From assembly GCA_031002005.1 (NCBI GenBank), contig JARYHS010008074.1, forward strand, positions 11,416,924 to 11,480,923: a DNA stretch of 64,000 nucleotides, in the 5' to 3' direction. Positions within the stretch are counted from its first letter, which is position 1; each line of letters opens with the position of its first letter. The position numbers were made by a program, and so were the translations under genes. This DNA is from Vandiemenella viatica (Eukaryota > Arthropoda > Insecta > Orthoptera > Morabidae). The notes beneath the pieces were generated by a model, which saw nothing but the letters and a program-made list of their open reading frames with translations, was not told the origin of the DNA and ran no database searches. Positions 23,271 through 32,639 of this stretch are shown one piece after another.

Positions 23271-24852
23271 TACTTTACTTAAGTTTTATCCAAACGAACA
23301 ACTTACCTAAACTTATTTTTCTAAATAAACAATTTACTTAAACTTTACCAAGTAGTAAGTACGAACGAAGTCATCCTGTATGCGACGTGACTCGATGCAA
23401 TGTTTCATGCTAGTATTTGATTGTATCAAAAGTAACGATTCTAAAATAACGGCTACTTATTGGTTTAGTAACAAATACATACAGAAACAGAATTTCTCGT
23501 TATTTTTACAGCTCTACTCTATGAACTTCCTCTTCCATAATGGGATCCAATTCAGACAGTAACTCAACTATTTTTTAAGAAATTACCGTTATTATGCTTA
23601 AACAACTTGTTGATTGTACCTTGAAAAGCCAGACAACTTTTACCAAGCATTTTGGTAATTGCTATGATTCCTAGAAGCACCTTGTTCAAATGAATTATTT
23701 CGGCATTAATAATTTCAGTTTAATTTTTGGTTCATATCTAGCTGTGATTTTTGTGCTTGAATATCATTTTTGGAAATTTCATGCTCTTTTAAAGTTTCAT
23801 TGAGGTGCTTCCAACTTTTAAAATCCTCCTTTGAGAGAGAACTAACTATACAGCCAAAAATTTTGCAAAAGAATCCATTTAGTGAAAGAATACACTTGTC
23901 AATCTCGCAATATTTGCTCTCGATTGCTTAAAATTTATACATAATCTTTTGCGCTAGATTGTCGACCTGTGTCATTGGAAGGAAATTTGTAATTATGCAA
24001 TGGTTTAGGTGGGCCTTTTCTTACTAAAAAGCTTCTTCCATTGTCTCCTAAAATTCTTGGCTTCAATGCTGGATCTGTACTCAAAGTTTGTAGAACTGTT
24101 TCTATGGGACTCAGATTGGTGTCAATTTTTTCAACTGGTGATAGAGTGTCATCAGTTCCAATTGGTTTAGAAACTTCATCCATTTGTTTGTCATTATTCT
24201 CTGATCATTCTGTATTTTCTTTTGTATGCGGACCTGATACTCAGAGTTGCTATTTGTTTTCGTACAACCCTCAATATATTTTTTTAATGCGCAGATTGTT
24301 TCTGCCTTTCTGCTTCCATTTCCAGCCCTTTTTTGTACTGGTAACCAGGTAGTTTTCTTTGACCGTCAGACATTCTGGAAGAGGCACTCAAATTAAACAA
24401 TGTAAACTATAAAATAATATAAAAAGTAAATATTTATCCTTGTTCTGAATAAGCTAAAACCATAATTAAGATAACTTCAAAATTATTCTCAATCGACATA
24501 AAAAATATTTATGCACAACACAAAATATTTTTCATATCCTTCGAAAGCAAAGAAAGTCTAGTGTTAGCCTACTACGCAATCAAACCTTCTTATTCGCGGA
24601 GGATACAATCCGTAAATTTGCCGCGAATACAAAAATCGTGTGTACAGAATGGAAATTTCTATAGGCTTATACGGAATATGTTCCAAGGTTATTTTTTTTT
24701 TTTTCTAAAAAATGTTGTGGAGTGATTGTTATGCATTGCAGTTATCAAACCAACTGACAGTTATTCACTAAAACAATGAATGAATTTCTTTTTGTTGAAA
24801 CTGTTAACAAATGCAGCAATTAGAATATCTGGAAACCACATTTGTATACATA

Positions 24853-26148
24853 CGAGGGGTGATCAAATATAAACGGGATTTTATTTTTTATTTAAATTCA
24901 TTTATTGGAAAACCCAAGGTAATTACAATTTATTTTTCCACATAGTTTCCTGCTTTGGAAATACATTTTTCCCATCGTATGGGCAGCTTTTTGATGCCCT
25001 CATCATAAAAAGAAGAGGGTCGTGTCACCAGCCAGTTGCGCACGAAGTCTTCCACACTCTCGTCATCTTCGAATCGTTGCCCTCCTAGAGCCTCTTTAAG
25101 AGGTCCGAACAAATGAAAATCGCAGGGCGATAAGTCCGGACTGTAAGGAAGGTGATCAAGTGTAGTCCAGTGCATTTCCTGTAGTTTAGAGACAGTTAGA
25201 GATGCAGTATGGGGTCGCGCATTGTCGTGGAGGAGAATGACCTGTCGAATCGGTTGGTCTCTTCTTTTGCGGCGATATGCAACTCTCGCCTTGTTCAACA
25301 ACTCGCAGTAGTAAGCAGCATTGATTGTGCGTCGTTCATGTAAAAAATCAATCAGCAAAATGCCTCGCTGATCGAAAAAAACGGTTGAAAGAACCTTGCC
25401 TGCTGACAGTCGAGTCTTGGCTTTCACTGGTGCTGCCTCCCCTTTCCTCCTCCACTCCTTGTTGGCTTCTTTGGATTCAGGAGTGTAGTGGTGAACCCAT
25501 GTTTCATCGCAGGTGACGATTCGACTAAAAAATGCATCACCTTCTTCCGCAAACCTTGCTGTAAGCCGCTGACAGACTTCCAAACGTCTCAACTTAAGAT
25601 TTTCGGTCAAAAGGTGATGGACCCATCTGGAACACACTTTACGGAACTGTAAGTGTTTTGTGATGATTGCTTGACAGCTCCCATAACTGATTCCGACTTG
25701 TTCTGCAATTTCTGACATTCTCACGCGTCGATCGACGTCAATAATGTCTTTAACCGCACGAATGTTTTCGTCTGTAACGCTGGTCCGGGGACGGCGATCG
25801 TGTCGAATTTCCACACGTTCTCGTCCTTCCTTGAACTTTTTATGCCAGAAAAACACACGCGTCCTTGACAGTGTTTGATCACCGAACTGTGCAGTTAATC
25901 TCTGGCAAATTTCCGCCGCTGTAACTCCTTCAAGAGCAAGAAATTTTATAATAATGCGTTGCGCAGTGGAGGGGTGCACCTGTTGCTTCGACATCGTGAG
26001 CATTACTGACTAAACGGCGGTAAGTATCTAACAGCATGCTCTCCCCACTCCTAATGGTCCCGCCTAAGCATAGCAGAAGCGCGGGGCCAGTACTGCCAAT
26101 TGTTGATGTTCAGGAACAACAATCCCGTTTATATTTGATCGCCCCTCG
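24853..26148 (-). mobile_element. Complete mariner transposon with intact transposase
   Basis: Its 28-bp inverted repeats, starting CGAGGGGTGATC on the left and CGAGGGGCGATC on the right strand, differ at one base. TA flanks lie at 24851-24852 and 26149-26150. The total length of 1296 bp is standard. Base composition is clearly more GC-rich than the surrounding hAT relic, as expected for a recent arrival. It lies in the 5' non-coding part of the hAT. Confidence 0.95.
24930..26003 (-). CDS. mariner transposase, apparently intact (357 aa)
   Basis: This enzyme cuts and re-inserts the element at TA sites in the nucleus. The frame is open for 357 codons. If the ATG at 25994 (MSKQQ) is used, the length is 354. 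An N-terminal paired HTH region (about residues 16-115, with GVTAAEICQRLTAQFGD and RMSEIAEQVGISYGSC) is followed by a linker with SRWVHHLLTEN, where mariners usually have WVPHELTE. The catalytic triad is D166 (VTCDETWVHHY), D260 (LLHDNARPHTA) and D295 (YSPDLSPCDFHLF), with exactly 34 residues between the last two (DD34D). No stop or shift is seen. The WVHHL change is the only oddity, and activity cannot be judged from sequence. Confidence 0.93.
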   Translation of the reverse strand: MLTMSKQQVHPSTAQRIIIKFLALEGVTAAEICQRLTAQFGDQTLSRTRVFFWHKKFKEGRERVEIRHDRRPRTSVTDENIRAVKDIIDVDRRVRMSEIAEQVGISYGSCQAIITKHLQFRKVCSRWVHHLLTENLKLRRLEVCQRLTARFAEEGDAFFSRIVTCDETWVHHYTPESKEANKEWRRKGEAAPVKAKTRLSAGKVLSTVFFDQRGILLIDFLHERRTINAAYYCELLNKARVAYRRKRRDQPIRQVILLHDNARPHTASLTVSKLQEMHWTTLDHLPYSPDLSPCDFHLFGPLKEALGGQRFEDDESVEDFVRNWLVTRPSSFYDEGIKKLPIRWEKCISKAGNYVEK

Positions 26149-26150
26149 TA

Positions 26151-27231
26151 GTAAGCATTGTGGGTTGTTGTACATTAGTAGTTAACATTCGAATTGAATA
26201 TACTAATGGTATGTGAAGTAACTTATCGGTAATCAGCAGCTGATAATATTATTATTTGTGAACGATTGTAAGTACTGTCCCACATCCACAAAACTATTTT
26301 GGCAAGCAATCAAAGTTAGCGTATCTAATCTAATCCAACCACAACAATTGCAATGCCTGTATCTAATGTGTACAGCAAATCTGTGAGGCTCGGATTACGA
26401 GAAGAAATTATTATGCAAATTACTCCACTTCGGTTTCCAATAACAAAGATCCATATTGATTTGGTTTATCAATTCAGTAAAATAAATACCGCACTCAGCA
26501 TCGATTTCATGTATTAGAGCATAACTGCAGTTGTGAAAAATACAGTACTCCTTTTCGCTGTGTCTAGTAACTCTTAGGTAGTATAACGTCGGAATCAGTG
26601 CAGGTATCCGAGGGCAGGTAAAACAGCCCCCACCCATCGTGCTTTTGTCGCTGTGCGCTTATATCGTATATCCAACTAAACAGCAGTTTAATTATAGATT
26701 TACTTACCTTTAAAAATTATGAAATCCTGAAGTAAATTTTATGAACTTCCACTTATCACTAACGGCATAATAATAAGACTAATGCTGTAGTGTAATGAAA
26801 CCACTTTTATAATAAGCAATAATAAGCAAGTTGACATAACACAAGTCGAAGCACAGATCTACTTGCCTTCTTAGACCCAGTTCACACAGGAGAGACGTGG
26901 AGCGTATGTGATGCTTTTTAATGTCGCTCCTATGTTAACAAATGGTGGAATTCACACAGAGGTTGCGGGGAAGTGACGCGCGCCTCTCATTTTTCAATAA
27001 CAAAGTAAATATTTTTAGCTTTTAGAAATAAAACATTTAAATAGCTAAGAACTGTAAATTTTTAACAATTGATAAAAAAAATGGTATGTGGAAATTTGTG
27101 TTAATTGGGTATTTAACACATAAATATCATTGATGTTTTTCTCACACTTACAACCAGAATGGCGCCCCTAAATTTTAGCACCCCAGGCAAATGTCCGGTT
27201 TGTCCCCCCCCCCCCCCTTAGAGCGGGCCAT
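26151..27231. other. 5' non-coding flank of the hAT element
   Basis: No coding similarity was seen. The right portion (27160-27232) is GC-rich and terminal, with a 15-C run at 27204-27218. The rest appears to be hAT 5' leader. Confidence 0.45.
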
Positions 27232-27544
27232 GCTCCTCTTCCCTCCCCCCAGAATTGTAGTCCCCTCCCCTCTCAAATGGTTCATTTCTGCTTCACTCAT
27301 GTTGCAGGACTGAATGTGCACAGATGTATCTTTCTACTTGCTCCATGTCTTGCCTCTTACATGACTAAGGTTTGTACTAAAATATTATAAAGTGTGTTTG
27401 TGTTTGTCTTGGTCATCCTGCCTTCATTTGTGGCAAGTAACAGTTAATCCCAATTCTTCCTTGTTTTCATTGTCTAACAGCAGTTTCATTATCATCATTA
27501 TTGAATAAGTAACTTTTTATACATATATATATTATATATATTTT

Positions 27545-27790
27545 TGCAGTAAAATCCAGATTATGCAAGCATCGATGATATAAAACATTACTTGAAGGAA
27601 AACTACAAGTCCAACGATCAAGATTGCAGTTTTCCATAGGTTCCTGAAATCACTCAAGGCAAATGCTAGTATGGTTCCTCCAAAAAGCCAAGACTGAATT
27701 CCCTTCCATTCCTTGCCTGCAGTCTTTTTTCTGCCTCTAATGACCTTGAGATCAATAAGGTATAAAGTCATAATAAATAAAGCAAACTGC
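27545..27790 (+). mobile_element. tRNA-type SINE (family 1), head degraded
   Basis: The body blocks TTTTCCATAGGTTCC, AATCACTCAAGGCAAATGCT, CCATTCCTTGCC and TCTAATGACCTTGAG are followed by an end like CAATAAGGTATAAAGTC. The tRNA-like head is barely recognisable, so the left limit is approximate. Confidence 0.7.
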
Positions 27791-28373
27791 AATGACTGTC
27801 ACCTTCAAGTTGATCTTGTCAAACTGATATAGATGCCATTCAACCAAAAATATATCACAGTATATGTTTACTGTACAAACTGATTCAGAAGCATTTGTGT
27901 GTGTGGAAATTGTATAAGAGAAAAAAAAAAGTCAGAAGAAAAGAATCATTCAACCTTTTACAAAAGAGCTGGGGACACAAACATAAGAAATGGTATAAAG
28001 CATTCATATGTAACTGCAACTGCGTTTTGTGCTGAATACCTACTGTGACTCACCCGGTAGTGTTTGGTAGAAATAGAGAAACATGGAAATGTTAGATTGG
28101 CCAAAAATCTCTGCCTTGCAACCATTACAAGGTCTCAAGATGATATGGAAAAATTGGAATCAATTCTTGGATGATTATTTCTGAGGAATTACTTTGACCA
28201 GGCTTGCAGTGCATGCAACTGATTTCTATTCTCTCGAAAACAACCAAAAAATATCTCCTATATATATGGCTTCAGTTGCTTAGTGGGAAACATTAGTCAT
28301 CTGTTAGTAGAAGAGCCATGGGCAGTTTCTATGTGTATTTCAACCTGAAGAGTGCCAGTATTTGTAGATAGTT
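27791..28373. other. Intergenic, nothing recognised
   Basis: No ORF or repeat boundary seen. Moderate A/T content. Confidence 0.45.
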
Positions 28374-28690
28374 ATGCATATTTGCACTTGCCTGCCAAAA
28401 AATTTGACCAGTTATTTCAAATGGTTTGGGCATGTTAAAAAAACGAAGAATACAATACTACCAAAAGCTTATTTGGAAAAAAATATAATGGGCAAAAGAC
28501 CAGTGGGAAGACCAAGAAAAAGATGGATAGACCAACTGAAGGAGTACAAGAGAGAATAATCTGGATATGGGAATCTATTATTACAAGAAAATTTTTCTAG
28601 ACAGGAGACAGTGGAAGAAAATCGCCGATAACCACCAAGACGGAAACATAGGAAGGCTCATAAACCAGACACAGGAAACTGGAGATAGTC
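28374..28690 (+). pseudogene. LINE-type endonuclease/RT C-terminal scrap
   Basis: The frame 28374-28559 reads YFKWFGHVKKTKNTILPKAY, then MGKRPVGRPRKRWIDQLKEY. This is the WFGHV-R-P-GRPRKRWxDQ block at the C-terminal end of many non-LTR retrotransposon reverse transcriptases. A second frame to about 28690 (RRQWKKIADNHQDGNIGRLI-like) continues it. It is 5' truncated, with no RT core. Confidence 0.75.
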
Positions 28691-29523
28691 CCCAATGAAG
28701 ATGATGATTTCAACAGCTTAAAAATTTTCATTCCAGGAGTCATGTACATATGTGCCAATGTATCATAAAAACTGAATGGTCCATGTTTCAGATACTAAGC
28801 ACTTGAAGCTATTAGATTGAGCTGCCAGATTATGAATGACAGCAACTTTTACAACTTTGGACCTGCATGTGCAAATAGCAAGTTCATTTGTAATGTTTGC
28901 TCAACTGAGATTCCAAATTCATTTCTATCCCCTTCAAGACTTCAATGTTTTAATGATGTATACAAATAAAATTTAGTGCCTGTGGCATGACAGTCTACTC
29001 AGTTTGTTCTTGTTAAATGTATTTGTAAATTATATCAACTTTAGAAAGTTCCATCCTTGTTTAGTCAGACAAAGATACAAATATTGTATTGTATAAAAAT
29101 AAATACATTTGGCTTTATTGGCTGGGAGACTCCTGAAGGATTATTTGGCTGCCATGATCTCTGTGGTGAGATAATGAAACCAAGTAAAGGGAAAATATAG
29201 TTTCATGTGGAGTCAAAACCATTTTCATACTACATTTCACTAGAACAACTCAAAGTTTAACCATAGATTAAGGACATTTTGAGAGACTATAAAACTTGCT
29301 CCAACTAGATGCCACCTGATCACTTAACATTGGAACCACCAGACTATTTAATAATCTCAAAAGAGGAATCAATGTAGACAAGTATTTAATATTACATTCA
29401 ATACTATGTTGCTATCAGTTTAATATTTTGTGTATTGATAGCAGTTTAGATCAAATATGAATTAACTATTTTTTTCAAAGCACCTCTTTATTGGATTCAT
29501 ATACATCTATTTCTCTAATGGTC
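28691..29523. other. Intergenic, nothing recognised
   Basis: AT-rich. TTTATT at 29487-29492 gives AATAAA on the minus strand, 32 nt beyond the stop of the candidate exon to its right. Confidence 0.4.
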
Positions 29524-29686
29524 TCAACTATTTTTCATTGAATTAGCAGTTTTTAATTTTGTTCTTAAAATAAAATTCTTTGAATCAAAAGTTGGAGTGG
29601 TTCCAAATGATTTATAATCACTTGCTAACAAATATCGACCTAGGGTAAGTGATCCAGACCTATCCACTGCTATTTCAGTTTTTCTT
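29524..29686 (-). CDS. Candidate 3'-terminal exon of an unidentified gene
   Basis: On the minus strand a pyrimidine-rich acceptor (CTTTCATTCTGTTACAG) precedes an open stretch reading RKTEIAVDRSGSLTLGRYLL, then ASDYKSFGTTPTFDSKNF and a basic tail, ending in TGA at 29524. AATAAA follows 32 nt later. Codon use and composition look protein-like and no transposon family comes to mind. No upstream partner exon was found, so the gene is unidentified and the call is tentative. It might be a relic. Confidence 0.35.
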
Positions 29687-29928
29687 CTGTAACAGAATGA
29701 AAGTGGATCCAAGCATTATCAGGTAGAAGCAGCACGTTGTGGTTAAGAACCTTACATCTTTAGGATCAATACATAAACAAACAACTAAAGAAATTGGAGT
29801 GTAATTTAATGTACTAATCCACTCATACAAATGTGAGTGGTCACATTAATGAGCATTAAAGAATTCCAAGCCTATTTAAAAAATATCATTATATTTGATG
29901 CGACCTTGTACACATTTCTGCACAAGTA

Positions 29929-31246
29929 CAGGGTGATTCAAAATGACTGTTGGGGTTTCAAAAAATTCCTACAACTAGCACAATTGAGATACGAATTGAA
30001 TCTTATTTTGATGTGTAAAGAAACTCATCAAGTTATTTTTTTACATCCATTACACATGTTCGATATGTGCGCCCTGTGTCACTCTGCACACATCTATGCG
30101 ATAGTCAATTTCATTCCACACGAGACGCAGCATGTCATCAGAAATGTTTAGAAAGGTGGCCCTGATCCGTTCTCTCAGTTGCAGGATAGTCGCAGGTAGA
30201 GGAGGAAGATAAACTTGATCCTTGACGTAACCCCACACAAAAAAATCACATGGGGTTAAATCTGGTGAACGAGTTCGGCTCCACGTCCTATCCATCGCTG
30301 TGGCAATTGTTTGTTGATAAATGTTCTGACCTCCCAATGGAAATGAGGTGGAGCACCATCTTGTTGGAATATGAAATCATCCACCTCTTTCAGCTGAGGC
30401 AGCAACCACTCAGCAACCATACCGAGGTAAGTTAGTCCTGTTACTGTCTGTTCATTGAAGAAGAATGGGCCATACACTTTCACCTTGGAAACAGCAGCGA
30501 ACACACACACTTTTGAAGAATCACGCTGATGTTCAATAAAAGCACTGGGATTTTCTGTCCCCCAAATCTGCACTTTATGCTTGTTAACTTTCCCGCACAA
30601 GTGAAAGTTCCCTTCATCACCAAAAATGAGTTTTTTACAAAACCCATCTTCTTCCATTTTTTCTTGCATAATGTTGCAAAACTTGAGATGTTTGTGATGG
30701 TCGTCAGGTGTTAAAGCCTGAAGCAGCCCTAGGTGATAGGCTTTCATTTTTAGGCATTTTCGTAGCACGTGTCAAACTGTGGTTTGCGGAATGTTCAGTT
30801 CTCTGCTGCCTCTTCTTGTTGATTTCCGTGGGCTACGTCGATAAGCTTCTCTGACGCGGTTCACATCGACTTCCGACACAGAAGGACGCCCACTGCTTTT
30901 CCCTTTGCATAAGCAGCCCTTCTCCACGAACTGCGCATACCACATCCGAGTGGAATTGTCTGAAGGTGCATCCTTCATAAATATTTTTCGAAAGTGCCAT
31001 TGGACAACGGTAACTGACTGACACACGTGAAAATCTAGAGTGCAAAAAGCCTTCTCTATAGCATTAGCTGCCATATTGCAAACACTTAGATCTGGCGGAA
31101 CAAAACGTAACTACAATATTAGCGGCTGCTACAAAACAAAACTTTGAGAGTTTGTCTATTCATCCATGTAAAGATAATACTTGTATGTTTAGTACACAGC
31201 CGGTAAAAAATTCATGAAACCCCGACAATCATTTTGAATCACCCTG
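29929..31246 (-). mobile_element. IS630/Tc1-mariner-type element (1318 bp), nearly intact
   Basis: Both ends start CAGGGTGATTCAAAATGA and continue with TGTTGGGGTTTCA or TGTCGGGGTTTCA. TA flanks both sides (29927-29928 and 31247-31248). The transposase on the minus strand covers almost the whole interior. Confidence 0.92.
30050..31074 (-). pseudogene. IS630-type transposase with one stop and one frameshift
   Basis: It starts at 31074 (MAANAIEKAFCTLDFHV). The N-terminal HTH reads NSTRMWYAQFVEKGCLCKGK, then RPSVSEVDVNRVREAYRRSP. A TGA at about 30772 replaces the expected Trp in the QTTVWRVLR-like step. The next open part holds the catalytic blocks IFGDEGNFHLCG (first Asp), QQDGAPPHFH (second Asp) and NKQLPQRWIGR. 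A frameshift near 30300 then leads to SPDLTPCDFFVWGYVKDQVY (third acidic residue) and the C-terminus YRIDVCRVTQGAHIEHV. With only two disabling changes, it decayed recently compared with most elements here. Confidence 0.88.
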
Positions 31247-31248
31247 TA

Positions 31249-31609
31249 TAGATCAGTTTACTGCAACATATTATACATACACTGGAATTCAATTTCCTCT
31301 CCACTAATAAAATATTGGATGGGAATTCGTTTTAAAGACTCTCAGTAGTCTACCGAAGCAAACATCATTTCCTTTTATTATAAGAACAAAAAAATAATTG
31401 CTGCTCACTTTATAATTTATTTTCTAAATAAGTAAAGAAGAGTTGTTTGGAATTTAAAAGCTGGATAAAGATTTAAGTTTTAAAGAGTGTTGTACCTTGT
31501 GGGAGGTATGAAAACCATTAATTGCACCACTGTTAAAATCATCTGATCAATGGCACTTTGATGCATTGGCAGTACTATCAAGCAGAATTTCTTCTTGTGT
31601 ATTCTAGAG
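31249..31609. other. Intergenic, nothing firm
   Basis: No recognised coding sequence. The last eight bases (31602-31609) are the target duplication of the next MITE. Confidence 0.4.
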
Positions 31610-31875
31610 CAGCGGTTCTAAATTTCCTTTTGGCCACGAACCCTAATTAATCATACATTTTTTGGCGGATCCCCATTTTTATAAGCGTAAGCTGAAAAAC
31701 CAGTCTCACATCGGTAAGTCATCCCAAACGGAACCAGAGCCATGATATCCTTCTCACGGCGCGGTTATGACTCTATTAAACGAACATTTTATTTAATTCT
31801 CGGATGGAACACGGAACCCTTGTGACCCTTCCACGGAACCCCAGGTTTCCGTGGACCACCATTTTGGAACCATTG
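31610..31875. mobile_element. hAT-type MITE (266 bp)
   Basis: The left end CAGCGGTTCTAAATTTCC and the right end, reverse complemented, CAATGGTTCCAAAATGG form imperfect TIRs. Sub-terminal GGCCACGAACCC and GGGGTTCCG stretches face each other. The flanks TTCTAGAG (31602-31609) and CTCTAGAG (31876-31883) match at 7 of 8 positions. No ORF. Confidence 0.8.
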
Positions 31876-32062
31876 CTCTAGAGACTGTAGCATAGACTCC
31901 CACTGGATCTTTTTTTTTTTATTTCTAGTAATAATTTGTTTTATTGTTTCATTTTTCTCAATCATGTTTCTAGATACTTTGATTGTTTCCACCTTTATTA
32001 AGAAATGTCAATTGCAGATTCTTTGGTATAATGAAAATTATCACAAAGATTTAATACATTAC

Positions 32063-32106
32063 ATGCATTTCGCATATGCGTACAACGGACACACAAATTG
32101 ATTTAA
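32063..32106 (+). repeat. 44-bp direct repeat, left copy, abutting piggyBac
   Basis: It starts ATGCATTTCGCATATGCG and ends GATTTAA, that is, with the TTAA target of piggyBac. It is identical to 33946-33989. Confidence 0.95.
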
Positions 32107-32119
32107 CCCTTCGACTGCT

Positions 32120-32290
32120 GTAGACGCGTTAACGCGCGTGGCTACTACTGCGCCCAGGTGCTCCAGACGTGTATACACGCGCCGCCTTGCCGCTCTGTCT
32201 GTGCTCCAGACGTGTATACACGCGCCGCCTCACCGCCCTGTCTGTGCTCCAGACGTGTTAACACACTAGCCTCTTAGCGGCCTGGCTATG
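32120..32290 (+). repeat. Sub-terminal palindromic tandem repeats of piggyBac
   Basis: Three units of about 43-44 bp start GTGCTCCAGACGTGT (32158, 32202, 32245). Each has a palindromic core, CGTGTATACACG twice and GTGTTAACAC once, and a fourth core GCGTTAACGC lies at 32126-32137. Such sub-terminal repeats are where piggyBac transposases commonly bind; here that is inference. Confidence 0.75.
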
Positions 32291-32444
32291 AAGCCATATT
32301 TCCACCCAGGGTGGTTAGTTGTTTTCCTCATTCGGCCCTTGAGCATTGGCAGCTGCGATCTAATTTGTGTTGCTCTTTTCCGTTTAGTTTTCGCTGAGAA
32401 AATGGCATAGTCATTATTTTTTTTAACTGCTTAACGTCTCTTAA

Positions 32445-32610
32445 CAGCGAGGTCTTTAGAGATGGTAAAGAATGGGGGGCAAGGAATGGGAAGGAATTCG
32501 GCTATGGCCTTTTGAAGGAAGCATCCCGGCATTCACCTGGAGTGATTTGGGGAAACCATGGAAAACTCAAATCTGGATGCCTGGACGGAGATTCGAACCA
32601 TCGTCCTCCC
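32445..32610 (-). mobile_element. tRNA-type SINE (family 1) inside piggyBac, minus strand
   Basis: Reverse complemented it reads GGTTCGAATCTCCGTCC (B box), then CATCCAGATTTGAGTTTTCC, CCCCAAATCACTCCAGGTG and AGGCCATAGCCG. The A-box end of the head is missing. It interrupts the 5' part of the piggyBac coding region. Confidence 0.85.
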
Positions 32611-32639
32611 GAATACGCTGTTGTGTTTGTACCGCGGAA

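Larger units (their letters stand above)
21386..23515. mobile_element. Non-autonomous hAT-like element, itself interrupted by mariner
   Basis: It is flanked by ACTCTAAG (21378-21385) and ACTCTATG (23516-23523), a 7/8 target duplication that falls precisely inside the hAT reading frame, so coding resumes on either side. The ends are imperfect: AGAGCAGTAGTTAACTGTA against AGAGCTGTAAAAATAACGAG, with both arms carrying TGTATGCATTTGTTAC or TGTATGTATTTGTTAC. The body has internal direct repeats and no transposase of its own. Confidence 0.65.
19035..24373 (-). pseudogene. hAT transposase pseudogene (DUF4371 type), split by insertions
   Basis: It starts at an ATG ending at 24371 with MSDGQRKLPGYQYKKG, the usual start of this hAT group. 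It continues with FLVRKGPPKPLHNYKFPSND (TTF region, about 24010). Then come NNGNFLK plus LSELDPIMEEEVHR (23600-23524, one-base shift), [19 protein letters not shown] (from 21385), TRGQGYDNGSNMTGDKEGVQ (about 21060), a HVQGLTLKPFSDTKW block (20790) and TKELATKIDVEANFG (20440). SRGERSFSKLKLMKNFSRL (19190-19130) is the dimerisation motif, and the stop is at 19035. Homopolymer expansion at 20840-20878 adds another break. Confidence 0.85.
18657..27232 (-). mobile_element. hAT transposon carrying four nested insertions
   Basis: The proposed ends are CAGGGCCCGTTCTAG (left) and, reverse complemented, CATGGCCCGCTCTAAG (right, next to a 15-C run). Removing the nested elements at 19206-19983, 21386-23515 and 24853-26148 with their duplications leaves about 4.36 kb, close to the size of the intact-ended hAT at 55142-59126. 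No clean 8-bp duplication is visible at the outer ends, so the outer limits are less certain than the interior. One minus-strand transposase pseudogene spans the middle. Confidence 0.6.

Noticed and set aside
25325..25516. Plus-strand ORF of 63 codons
   Set aside because: Antisense shadow of the intact mariner transposase.
18657..27232. Exact outer duplication for the big hAT
   Set aside because: Flanks TCAACTCC and CTCCTCTT do not match; only the interior layering is secure.
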